This document shows positions 52,640 through 60,820 of a stretch of DNA of 64,000 bases, piece after piece (the first letter of the stretch is position 1; every line of letters starts with the position of its first letter). The notes under the pieces were generated by a model. The model did not search any database and was not told where the DNA came from. It worked only from the letters and a program-made list of their open reading frames with translations. The DNA comes from JADMIH01 sp035274425 (GTDB lineage: Bacteria > Chloroflexota > Chloroflexia > QHBQ01 > JADMIH01), in assembly GCA_035274425.1 (NCBI GenBank), contig DATEOC010000021.1, forward strand, positions 1 through 64,000, read 5' to 3'. A program made the position numbers and the translations under genes.

Positions 52640-52971
52640 GTCGCTCCTATCCTTTCGATGTCTTGCTATGATGTGTTGCTTGGTGACTATATATGTCCCG
52701 TATCAGTTACGCTTCTCTGTTACACCGTTTACGCTCAAATATTAGTATCTGCTGCCATTCTTAAGGCACTTTTCAGGCCGGTCCATTTTTCTGCCATCTC
52801 ATAATTTTACCAACTTTCATGAGTAAACTCCTAATGAAATGGGCCGGATCGGCCTTAAGATCACCTGAAGAATTCTGTGCCCAGATATGCGCTATACACC
52901 TTCCAGTTTGCACCCAAAACGTGTATTTTCGAGTAGACAAAGGGTGGATGTTTGGTAGCAGGCAATCACTT
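52640..52971. other. Upstream region of the cupredoxin gene
   Basis: No gene. Loosely complementary segments GGCCGGTCCATTTTT (about 52774) and AAATGGGCCGG (about 52837) could pair, but the match is imperfect. Confidence 0.3.
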
Positions 52972-53020
52972 ATTTACTCATGAAAATGCTCGCCGTAGGC
53001 GAGCATTTTCATGAGTAAAT
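52972..53020. terminator. Bidirectional terminator, perfect 23-bp stem
   Basis: Arms 52972-52994 and 52998-53020 around GTA, followed by AAAAA on the plus strand (TTTTT on the MFS gene strand). It ends the MFS gene. Confidence 0.85.
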
Positions 53021-53055
53021 AAAAAGAACCTCCCGCGTTGTGGAGAGATTTAGAG

Positions 53056-54342
53056 TTACACCGGATGGGTTTCTACTTGTGTCAGGGCTGCTTCGTCAGC
53101 AACTGTATCAACGCTTTGCCGGGTTGCTACCGCCAGGGCTGCTATCCCCATCGCCGTAATAACCGCCGCTGCTGGGAAGACCGCGAATATATTCCACGGT
53201 GTGATAATGCTGCCGATAGCGGGACCCACCGCATATCCTACGTTCACCGGCAGGTAGGAGAAGGTCATCACCCGCCCGCGTACCTCGCTTGGCGTGGAAC
53301 TGGAAAGCACGGTGAATGACAGAGCGAAGATGGCTGAGCTGAGGCCGCTTATTACCGCCCAAAAGAGTGTAAACGTACCGAGGTCATTTGCCAGCATCGG
53401 CCAGGGCCACAGCACCACAGATACAGCGGCTGCGGTGAAAAGCACTCGCCAGTGGCCGAAACGGTCCCCCAAAGCTCCCAATAGCGGGCTGATGAAGAGC
53501 GTGGCAAGCCCCCCCGACCCCGCGACCAGGCCGATTGTCGTAGCTAATACCGCTTCATCCCCGTGATACAGCCTCTCTATCACCAGTGGCACGTACGTAA
53601 AGGCAAGCATCCACCCCGCGAAGAGTAGGAATAACGCCGGGAAGAGGAGCCGTAGCCGGGATGATTTTGCTATGATCCCTATCGAGGCCCACGCCATACG
53701 TAGCAACGAACCCCGGTCAGTCCCCTTGAAGCCGTCCCGGTAGCCGAAGGTGAGCGTGAGGATGACGGCGAGCAGGAGCGCGACATCTACAATGAGCAAC
53801 ACGGAGAAGCCCCACCCATCAACAATTGGCCCTCCGATTAGCGGCCCTATGAACAGGCCCAGCGGTGCGGCCCCGTTCAATACACCAAACCCCAGACCCA
53901 ACCTGTTAGCAGGCATCCTCTCCGAGAGGGTAGTCATCATCAACCCGCTGTTGCCCAGCGAAAGGCTCTGTATCGCACGCGCTACCAGGAATACCCAGAT
54001 ATTTGGCGAGAGTATAACCAGTACCCCCGTCAGCATGTGTGCCACGAACGAGCGCACTATTATAGGCTGGCGCGCATAGCGGTCAGCCAGCGCGCCCCAG
54101 AATGGCAGAAATGGTATGCCTATCGCGCTCGATACGGCGGCGATAACCCCCGTCCAGCTATCCCTGTCGGCATCCGCTACGCCCAGGCTCCTCAGGTAGA
54201 GGGGTGTGAATGCCTGTACCTGGCTCCAAAAGATGACCTCAATAAAGCTCGCCACCGTAAAGAGCGTGAGCAGCCATACCCATGAGGTGCGTATCCTGCC
54301 TGGTTGCCCTAGCTGCCTACTGGTAGGCGTTGCCGCGCTCAT
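53056..54342 (-). CDS. MFS transporter
   Basis: A 428-residue twelve-helix major facilitator protein. The loop 2-3 motif GALADRYARQPIIV and its second-half repeat GALGDRFGHWRVLF are clear, and the central charged loop is YRDGFKGTDRGS. The pattern resembles drug or sugar-phosphate exporters of the DHA type. Substrate is not predictable. It stands alone between hairpins and the Uma2 gene. Confidence 0.88.
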   Translation of the reverse strand: MSAATPTSRQLGQPGRIRTSWVWLLTLFTVASFIEVIFWSQVQAFTPLYLRSLGVADADRDSWTGVIAAVSSAIGIPFLPFWGALADRYARQPIIVRSFVAHMLTGVLVILSPNIWVFLVARAIQSLSLGNSGLMMTTLSERMPANRLGLGFGVLNGAAPLGLFIGPLIGGPIVDGWGFSVLLIVDVALLLAVILTLTFGYRDGFKGTDRGSLLRMAWASIGIIAKSSRLRLLFPALFLLFAGWMLAFTYVPLVIERLYHGDEAVLATTIGLVAGSGGLATLFISPLLGALGDRFGHWRVLFTAAAVSVVLWPWPMLANDLGTFTLFWAVISGLSSAIFALSFTVLSSSTPSEVRGRVMTFSYLPVNVGYAVGPAIGSIITPWNIFAVFPAAAVITAMGIAALAVATRQSVDTVADEAALTQVETHPV

Positions 54343-54386
54343 CTCTATATCGTGCTCTCACTCGCGTATCGCCTGCTATCTGGCCT

Positions 54387-54911
54387 CTACACTTCCTCGT
54401 CCAGCTTAGGCACCGTACATCTGCAACCACAGCCCAACTCTAAAGTCACAGGTGCGCTCAGCTTGACGACTCGCCCACCTGACGAGAAATGCGTCACTTC
54501 GTCCGTTCGCGGATCGACTATTACCACATCCAATAACCCTTGCGAAAGGTAAAATGTGGGATTGAGGGAAAGGTCTTTATACTCATAGCCTGGGCTGACA
54601 ATCTCAATCACGGCGCAGGGCAACACTGTCAATGCTTCATATTGCCTGGGCGGTCTGCTACAGAAGAGCGCTACATCCGGCCTCTTGAACGAGCCATCGG
54701 GGAAGCGAATAGATACATCTGAAAGGTGAGCGCAGGCGCAATCAGTGCCGCTTTCCGGCATGGGTTCAATAGAGACGCGTATAAGGTCAATCAGCTCTTG
54801 ATGTAACGACCCTGGGAAGGCCTCCCAGGTGGGCACTCCACTCGTTATCTCCAGGCGAACCGCCGCATCACGTAGTAGCGCATCAACATCTATCGCATCC
54901 TGGGTAGCCAT
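54387..54911 (-). CDS. Uma2 family endonuclease (copy A)
   Basis: A 174-residue Uma2/DUF820 protein with the PD-(D/E)xK-like core: FPDGSFKRPDVALF, then PCAVIEIVSPGYEYKDLS (acidic residues and Lys), and DVVIVDPRTDEVTHF. The family is common in cyanobacteria and Chloroflexota, often multi-copy, with unknown function. AGAGGAGAG precedes ATG 54911. It is a close paralogue of the next gene, separated by about 250 bp. Confidence 0.85.
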   Translation of the reverse strand: MATQDAIDVDALLRDAAVRLEITSGVPTWEAFPGSLHQELIDLIRVSIEPMPESGTDCACAHLSDVSIRFPDGSFKRPDVALFCSRPPRQYEALTVLPCAVIEIVSPGYEYKDLSLNPTFYLSQGLLDVVIVDPRTDEVTHFSSGGRVVKLSAPVTLELGCGCRCTVPKLDEEV

Positions 54912-55164
54912 GCTCTCCTCTTTATTCTATCCACGTTTGTGAATAGGCTACTCCCAACCACATTTGGTATGGTAGGGATGTACATTCTTACCTTATCCAG
55001 ATATTGCCAAGCTTCCGCACCGACGAAGGGCGATTAAACTCGTGCATGAATAGTTTCTATGCTAGACGAAATACGAACGAAAAGATTCGTCCTTCGACCA
55101 GACTTATGACTTATCTATGCACGGACTTAATGGACGAAAGCCAAGCTGCCTAAGTCCTGAATCA

Positions 55165-55668
55165 CTATAGCGCGGGTATTGCACACCTGCAACCACAGCG
55201 CAACTCTAAAACCACCGGCGCGGTGAGATGAGTAACTTGTTCCTGTGAATAGTAGGTCACCATACCCGTGCGCGGATCAACTATTACCACGTCCAGTAAT
55301 CCTTGCGACAGGTAAAATGGTGGATTGAGAGACGTGTCCTTGTATTCATAGCCAGGACTGATAATCTCGATTACGGCGCAGGGCAATATCGTAAGAGACT
55401 CATCTTGTAAAGGTGGCTCCTTGCAAAAGATGGCTATATCCGGGCGCTTGAACGAACCGTCGGGGAAGCGTATATCTACATCCGAATAATGAACACAGTC
55501 ACACCCTGTATCGCTCTCAAGCATCGGCTCTATGGTAGCCCTTATCCGATCAATAATCCTTTGATGCCGAGAACCTGGGAAAGCCTCCCAGGTGGGTACA
55601 CCTCCCGTTATCTCAAGGCGGACCGCTCCTTCCCGAAGCAGTGTATCAACGTCTATCACGTCGCGCAT
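55165..55668 (-). CDS. Uma2 family endonuclease (copy B)
   Basis: A 167-residue paralogue of copy A, collinear over its length: RLEITGGVPTWEAFPGS, RFPDGSFKRPDIAIFCKEPP, AVIEIISPGYEYKD. The last 30 residues differ, but both end in a CGCRC motif plus a short tail. AGGAGGG precedes ATG 55668. It arose by tandem duplication; both have intact motifs. Confidence 0.85.
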   Translation of the reverse strand: MRDVIDVDTLLREGAVRLEITGGVPTWEAFPGSRHQRIIDRIRATIEPMLESDTGCDCVHYSDVDIRFPDGSFKRPDIAIFCKEPPLQDESLTILPCAVIEIISPGYEYKDTSLNPPFYLSQGLLDVVIVDPRTGMVTYYSQEQVTHLTAPVVLELRCGCRCAIPAL

Positions 55669-55817
55669 AGAGACACCCTCCTGGTGCTGTGAGGTGGCAA
55701 TGGGCCTGTTAGTTGTCTTCACGCTTCGAGTCCTGCAAGTTCTTTCGTATCCGACTTATTTGAGGTTATTACCTTAGTGTAGATATTATATCACACGCTA
55801 AGACCTCCCTATGATGC

Positions 55818-55823
55818 TATAAT
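55818..55823 (+). promoter_or_regulatory. -10 box upstream of the STAND gene
   Basis: TATAAT 60 bp before the ATG at 55883. A minus-strand TATAAT at 55786-55791 suggests divergent promoters shared with the Uma2 gene. Confidence 0.45.
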
Positions 55824-55882
55824 AGCCAGCAAACAACTAGCATTTCTTTTATGCTTCTGTCTCCTCAGGGTGAACAATAAGC

Positions 55883-58342
55883 ATGGGGAAGAGGAACTTT
55901 ATGGATGCGGCGACGGTCATAACCTGGGTCGCAGTGCTTATCGGCATGGCGGCGGGCGTCATACAGGTGGTAGATTATGTGCAAAAGATGCGGGAGAAGC
56001 GGCAGGCTGCCCTCTCTCCTCCGCCTTCCCAATCTCAGCAGCCTCCTCTGACGCCAGCGCCCGCCACTATCCAGGAGCCTCCACCCCCCTCGTCTCCACG
56101 CACTAATCTTCCTGCGCAGTCCACGCCGCTGGTTGGCCGGGCGCGAGAGGTCGCCTCAATTGAAGATATGCTCAGGCGTAATGACGTTCGTCTCGTGACC
56201 CTCACTGGGCCTGGCGGCGTCGGTAAGAGCCGCCTCTCTGTGCACGTCGGTGAGGATTTGCTAGACGATTTCGCTGACGGCGTTTTCTTCGTCTCCCTCG
56301 CTTCTATCAGCGATCCTGATCTCCTGGTTCCAACCATCGCCCACAGCCTGGGCGTAAAGGAGGCCGGCGCTCAGCCTTTGCTCGATACCCTCAAAGGCTA
56401 TCTACGCGATAAGAATCTCCTCCTTATTCTAGATAACTTCGAGCAACTGGTGGACGCCGCGCCGATCATAGCTGAGCTACTTTCGTCTGCGCACAGGGTG
56501 AATATGCTCGTCACCAGCCAGGCCGACCTCCGCTTATCCGGGGAGCGTGAAATCCCCATCTCGCCCTTAGAGCTACCCAACCCTGAGCGCTTGCCGCCTC
56601 TCGATGCGCTGTCAGGTAATGAAGCTGTAGCCCTCTTTGTTCAGCGCGCCCAGGCTGTGAAGCCAGGCTTTACCCTGACACCGGAGAATGCCCAGGCGGT
56701 AGCCGAGATTTGCGTCCGCCTCGATGGCCTCCCTCTCGCCATCGAGCTGGCCGCCGCCCGCTCCAAGCTTCTCCCCCCTCACGCCATACTTGAGCGGCTA
56801 CGCACCAGCTTCGACCTTCTATCGAGCGGCGCGAGCGGCAGGCGGGATCTCCCCGCTCGCCAGCAGACCCTCCAAAACGCCATCGCCTGGAGCTACAACC
56901 TCCTCACTCCCACCGAACAGACTCTCTTCCGCCGCCTCTCTGTCTTCGTTGGTGGCTGCACGCTGGATGCTGCCGAAGTCGTGGCGGGCGCGGTGACGAC
57001 AGACGACGGACGACAGACGACGGACGACGAATCTTCAGAAGGCAGAAAGCAGGAGGCAGAAGGCAGTAATCACAATCCGCACTCCGCATTCCGCACTCCG
57101 CAATTAGAGGTCGAGGACCTTATAGAGTCGCTGCTAGACAAAAGCCTCCTGCGCGAAGCTGAACAGCCCGCCAGTGAGCCTCGCTTCTGGATGCTCTCCA
57201 CTATTAGGGTATATGGCCTGTCCAAACTGGAAGAGAGTGGCGAGAGCCTAATCATACGCAAAGCCCATGCCGAATATTACCTTCGCCTGGTCGAAGAGGC
57301 CGAGCCGCAGCTTATCGGCCCCCGGCAGGTCGAGTGGCTGCATCGCGTGGAAGCCGACCACGGTAACATACGCGCCGCCCTCGATTGGAGTAAATCGCCG
57401 GAGGGTGACCTTTCTGTAGGGCTGCGCATATCGGGCGCGCTCCTCTGGTTCTGGCAGACACGTGGCTACCTGCGCGAAGGCCGCGAGCGCCTATCCGCCC
57501 TACTCGACGGGAGTAACGAGTTCCGAGTAGTGAGTCCCAAGTTAGACCAAGACGCCTCAAACTCGCAACTCGCAACTCGCAACTCGCTACTCGGAACTAT
57601 CTCAAAGTCCCTCGTCACCGCAGGGAGGCTCGCTACCCTTCAGGGTGATTTTCCGGCGGCCCGTGACCTCTTCGAGGAGAACCTGGAGATACAGCGCACT
57701 CTCGGTGACGCAGGTGGCATCAGCCATGCGCTTGTCGCCCTGGGCAGTGCAGTCGCAGGCCAGGGCGACTACGCTGCCGCCGCTTCTCTATACGACGAAA
57801 GTCTGCCCGCTCTACGAGCATCTAATAAGAATCCGTACGCGCCTATGGCTCTCGTTGGCCTGGGGGAAGCTCTCCTTGCCAGTGGTAAACTTGAGCAGGC
57901 TCATCCCCTCCTTGACGAGAGCCTTCAGATATTCCGCCAGCAGGGCAATAAGGCGGGTGAGGGTTTTGCCCTTTACAACCTGGCCCACGTCGCTCTCGAT
58001 AGCGGCGACCTCAATAGGGCTGGTGCCCTCTTTCGAGAAAGCCTCGCGCTGCGCCATGAACTGGGCAACCGCCAGAGCATCGCCCTCTGCCTCGTTGGCC
58101 TCGCCGAAGTTGCCTGCGCCCAGGATGATATGGAGCGCGCTACTACGCTGCTAGGCTCCGCGCAAACCCTCCTAGAAGCCACCGGCACCATTATGGGCGC
58201 ACATGACCAGACCCGCTACGACGGTGTGCTAACTACCACCCGCGCCCGACTTGGCGACAGCGCCTGGTCAGCTAGCCTCGACGCCGGGCGCTCCATGACG
58301 TTAGAAGAGGCTCTAGCCTACGCTCGCAACGAACGTACCTGA
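55883..58342 (+). CDS. Membrane-tethered STAND NTPase with TPR repeats
   Basis: An 819-residue protein. One N-terminal membrane helix (TVITWVAVLIGMAAGVIQVV) and a Pro-rich linker replace the DNA-binding domain usual in such regulators. NB-ARC-type ATPase: Walker A TGPGGVGKSRL (108-118), Walker B LLLILDNFE (179-187), and GLPLAIELAAARS. A winged-helix part (LTPTEQTLFRRLSVFVGGC) and TPR-like repeats (about 590-780) follow. Two heptad-derived insertions lie in frame at about 371-408 and 543-572. STAND proteins are signalling switches, some anti-phage; which this is cannot be told. Confidence 0.82.
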   Translation: MGKRNFMDAATVITWVAVLIGMAAGVIQVVDYVQKMREKRQAALSPPPSQSQQPPLTPAPATIQEPPPPSSPRTNLPAQSTPLVGRAREVASIEDMLRRNDVRLVTLTGPGGVGKSRLSVHVGEDLLDDFADGVFFVSLASISDPDLLVPTIAHSLGVKEAGAQPLLDTLKGYLRDKNLLLILDNFEQLVDAAPIIAELLSSAHRVNMLVTSQADLRLSGEREIPISPLELPNPERLPPLDALSGNEAVALFVQRAQAVKPGFTLTPENAQAVAEICVRLDGLPLAIELAAARSKLLPPHAILERLRTSFDLLSSGASGRRDLPARQQTLQNAIAWSYNLLTPTEQTLFRRLSVFVGGCTLDAAEVVAGAVTTDDGRQTTDDESSEGRKQEAEGSNHNPHSAFRTPQLEVEDLIESLLDKSLLREAEQPASEPRFWMLSTIRVYGLSKLEESGESLIIRKAHAEYYLRLVEEAEPQLIGPRQVEWLHRVEADHGNIRAALDWSKSPEGDLSVGLRISGALLWFWQTRGYLREGRERLSALLDGSNEFRVVSPKLDQDASNSQLATRNSLLGTISKSLVTAGRLATLQGDFPAARDLFEENLEIQRTLGDAGGISHALVALGSAVAGQGDYAAAASLYDESLPALRASNKNPYAPMALVGLGEALLASGKLEQAHPLLDESLQIFRQQGNKAGEGFALYNLAHVALDSGDLNRAGALFRESLALRHELGNRQSIALCLVGLAEVACAQDDMERATTLLGSAQTLLEATGTIMGAHDQTRYDGVLTTTRARLGDSAWSASLDAGRSMTLEEALAYARNERT
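56994..57104 (+). repeat. Three-family heptad array inside the STAND gene
   Basis: GACGACA/GACGACG (56996-57030), GAAGGCA/GAAAGCA (57037-57067) and ACTCCGC (57077-57103) stand back to back in frame. They encode a 37-residue hydrophilic insert that includes TTDDGRQTTDDESSEGRK. The array has the same purine-then-pyrimidine layout as intergenic arrays. Confidence 0.9.
57517..57594 (+). repeat. Second heptad array inside the STAND gene
   Basis: ACTCGCA units (57556-57594), preceded by GAGTTCCGAGTAGTGAG, which is nearly the reverse complement of the array end. In frame, it encodes SNSQLATRNSLLGT. Confidence 0.85.
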
Positions 58343-58355
58343 CGATCTAAAATCA

Positions 58356-58416
58356 TTTCCCGGGCAACAAAAGCCTGTTTGCCAAGTGTGCAAACAGGCT
58401 TTTGTTGCCCGGGAAA
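58356..58416. terminator. Perfect 27-bp hairpin after the STAND gene
   Basis: Arms 58356-58382 and 58390-58416 around a 7-nt loop, 13 bp after the stop. The longest perfect stem in the window. Confidence 0.8.
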
Positions 58417-58609
58417 GCGACAGTCCTAATCCTTTATAGTACTTCCTGCCCAAAATTGTAATACCATTTTGGGACTATTAGGGCTTCCGTCTTTTCCCTT
58501 TTCCTATGTAATATAAGCATGGGTGCATGCGTCCACTTCCCTGGTCGCATTGATGCACCTCGTTACCCTTGGATAGCCTTGTACCATCTTTATATAGCGC
58601 GGTAGTAGG

Positions 58610-58705
58610 CAGTAAGCAGAACAAGCAATACGCTCACGCATCACGCATCACGCATCACGTTTCAATCCGTCGTCCGTCGTCCGTCGTCCGTCGTCCGTCG
58701 TCCAT
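58610..58705 (+). repeat. Composite heptad array before the HD-GYP gene
   Basis: TAGGCAG/TAAGCAG (58605-58622), ACGCATC with ACGTTTC (58633-58664) and five GTCCGTC units (58669-58704), ending 28 bp before the ATG. Confidence 0.9.
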
Positions 58706-58732
58706 AAACCATCGTCCATGCAAAGGGGTCCC

Positions 58733-60688
58733 ATGTCGAGGCTAACTCTACTCGCCAAGTTCTCCATGACGAGTCTCGTCTTGCTCGCTACCATAGGCGT
58801 TTCATTGGGCTGGGCGCTCACCCGCTACCTGGAAGATCAGGCCATCGAGCAGCATAAGTCCTCAATTGGCTCCCTCGTCACTCCGGTCGTTGGCCCGTAC
58901 ATTACCCCTGAGATCATGTCCCAGGGCGCGAAGGGCGATGATTACCGCAACATAGAAAACGCCCTCTCCTCCCTCGCTGGCGCGGGCCTTGTGCGCGTCA
59001 AAATCTGGAACGAAGAGGGCATGGTCGCCTTCTCGGACGAACCCACCCTCGTCGGGCAACGCTTCGAGGTAGAGGACGACCTGGTAGAGGCCTTTGAAGG
59101 CAGTACCATCGCCGGCATCTCCCAACTTCAAGCGGCAGAGAACGTCGAAGAGCGTGGCTACGGCGAGTTGCTGGAGGTCTACACCCCCCTCATCGACCCG
59201 AACGGCGACGTCATGGCCGTCTTCGAGGGGTATTACGACGTAGACGATCTGCGGCAGGGGGTCGCGGCCACCCAGGGCTACCTCTGGTCCAGTATCGGTC
59301 TCGGCTTCTTCTTCCTCTACGTCACCCTCTTTACCATCGTCCGCAACGCCTCCCGTCGCCTCACAAACCAGAGCGAGGAGAACGCCCAGCTCTACCGCGA
59401 AGCCCAGGGGCAGCTAGCCGAGCGCGTCAAGGCAGAGGAAAATATACAGCGCCAGGTAGACCGCCTCGGCGCCCTCCGCAGCATAGACTTATCGATCACC
59501 TCTTCCCTCGACATCCGCCTCACCCTTAAAGTCATCCTCGAGCACGTTTGCAACCAGCTAAACGTAGACGCCGCCGACGTCCTCCTTCTAAACAAGCATA
59601 CCTCCGTCCTTGAGTACGCTGAAGGGCGAGGCTTCCAGTCCGCCGCCATCTCCCAATCGCGTGTGAAGTTGGGTGAAGGCTACGCCGGACGTGCCGCCCT
59701 GGAGCGCCGCACCCTCAACGTCCCTAATATCACCAGCACCGGCAACCTCACCCGCGCTCGCCTCCTTGAGGGTGAAAGCTTCGTCTCCTACTACGCCGTC
59801 CCGCTCATCGCCAAGGGCCAGGTAGAAGGCGTCCTCGAAATCTTCCATCGCTCCCACCTTGAGCCGGACCATGAGTGGCTCGGCTTCCTCGAGGCCCTCG
59901 CGGGCCAGGCCGCCATCGCCGTCGACAACGCCACCCTCTTCGATGATTTGCAGCACTCCAACCTTGAACTCGCCCTCGCCTATGACAACACTCTCGAAGG
60001 GTGGTCTCGCGCTCTCGACCTTCGCGACAAAGAGACCGAGGGCCATACCAGGCGCGTTACCGAGATGACCGTCAAGCTCGCGCGGCACATGGGCGTGAGC
60101 GATGCCGAAATGGTTCACGTCCGCCGCGGCGCGCTCCTTCATGATATAGGCAAGATGGGCATCCCAGACTCCATACTCCTCAAGCCCGGCCCTCTCACCG
60201 ATGAAGAGTGGGTGATCATGCGCCTCCACCCCGTATACGCCTATGAGCTTCTCTCCCCCATCTCCTTCCTCAAGCCCGCCCTCGACATCCCTTATTGCCA
60301 CCATGAAAAGTGGGACGGCACCGGCTACCCACGCGGGCTGAAAGCTGAGCAGATACCCCTGGCAGCACGCATTTTCGCGATAGTAGATGTGTGGGATGCT
60401 TTGCGCTCTGACCGCCCTTATCGCAAAGCCCGCCCTAAAGAGATGGTCTATATGTACATACGCGAGCAATCGGGCAAGCACTTTGACCCCCAGGTAGTGG
60501 AAGCTTTCCTCGCCCATGAGATGCAGCCCCTGTTGAGCACCTCCTATCTGACTACCGGCAACATCCCCTTCCAAAATGGTAACGGCAACCACAACGGTAA
60601 CGGTAACCACAAAGACAACGGAACCGGCCCCCTGTATAAAACCCAGGTCGCTCTAACCCAGGGCGCGTCGGTAAACAGCAGACAGTAA
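58733..60688 (+). CDS. HD-GYP c-di-GMP phosphodiesterase with GAF domain
   Basis: A 651-residue membrane enzyme expected to hydrolyse cyclic di-GMP. TM1 is near 10-30, an extracellular sensor follows to about 180, and TM2 is WSSIGLGFFFLYVTLFTIV. GAF (about 245-400, ILEHVCNQLNVDAADVLLLN) may bind a ligand. HD-GYP (about 420-600) has HTRRVTEMTVKLARHMG, the metal pair HDIGKMGIPD and HHEKWDGTGYPRGL. All are intact. The tail has NGNGNH repeats. Start 58733 follows AAAGGGG. It is paired with the GGDEF-EAL gene downstream. Confidence 0.93.
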   Translation: MSRLTLLAKFSMTSLVLLATIGVSLGWALTRYLEDQAIEQHKSSIGSLVTPVVGPYITPEIMSQGAKGDDYRNIENALSSLAGAGLVRVKIWNEEGMVAFSDEPTLVGQRFEVEDDLVEAFEGSTIAGISQLQAAENVEERGYGELLEVYTPLIDPNGDVMAVFEGYYDVDDLRQGVAATQGYLWSSIGLGFFFLYVTLFTIVRNASRRLTNQSEENAQLYREAQGQLAERVKAEENIQRQVDRLGALRSIDLSITSSLDIRLTLKVILEHVCNQLNVDAADVLLLNKHTSVLEYAEGRGFQSAAISQSRVKLGEGYAGRAALERRTLNVPNITSTGNLTRARLLEGESFVSYYAVPLIAKGQVEGVLEIFHRSHLEPDHEWLGFLEALAGQAAIAVDNATLFDDLQHSNLELALAYDNTLEGWSRALDLRDKETEGHTRRVTEMTVKLARHMGVSDAEMVHVRRGALLHDIGKMGIPDSILLKPGPLTDEEWVIMRLHPVYAYELLSPISFLKPALDIPYCHHEKWDGTGYPRGLKAEQIPLAARIFAIVDVWDALRSDRPYRKARPKEMVYMYIREQSGKHFDPQVVEAFLAHEMQPLLSTSYLTTGNIPFQNGNGNHNGNGNHKDNGTGPLYKTQVALTQGASVNSRQ

Positions 60689-60815
60689 ACAGAAGGCAGA
60701 AAGCAGTAGTCCCAAGTAATCACGCATCACGCATCACGCATCACCCCCAAACCTCTGCGCACTCTGCGTCTCTGCGGTGAATATCGTCTATCGTCTATCG
60801 TCCAACAATAGAGGC
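60664..60815 (+). repeat. Composite heptad array between the two c-di-GMP genes
   Basis: GTAAACAG/GAAGGCAG-type units (60670-60707) encode the last residues and stop of the HD-GYP protein. ACGCATC (60720-60744), CTCTGCG (60753-60778) and GTCTATC (60785-60802) follow before the next gene. Confidence 0.85.
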
Positions 60816-60820
60816 AAACA

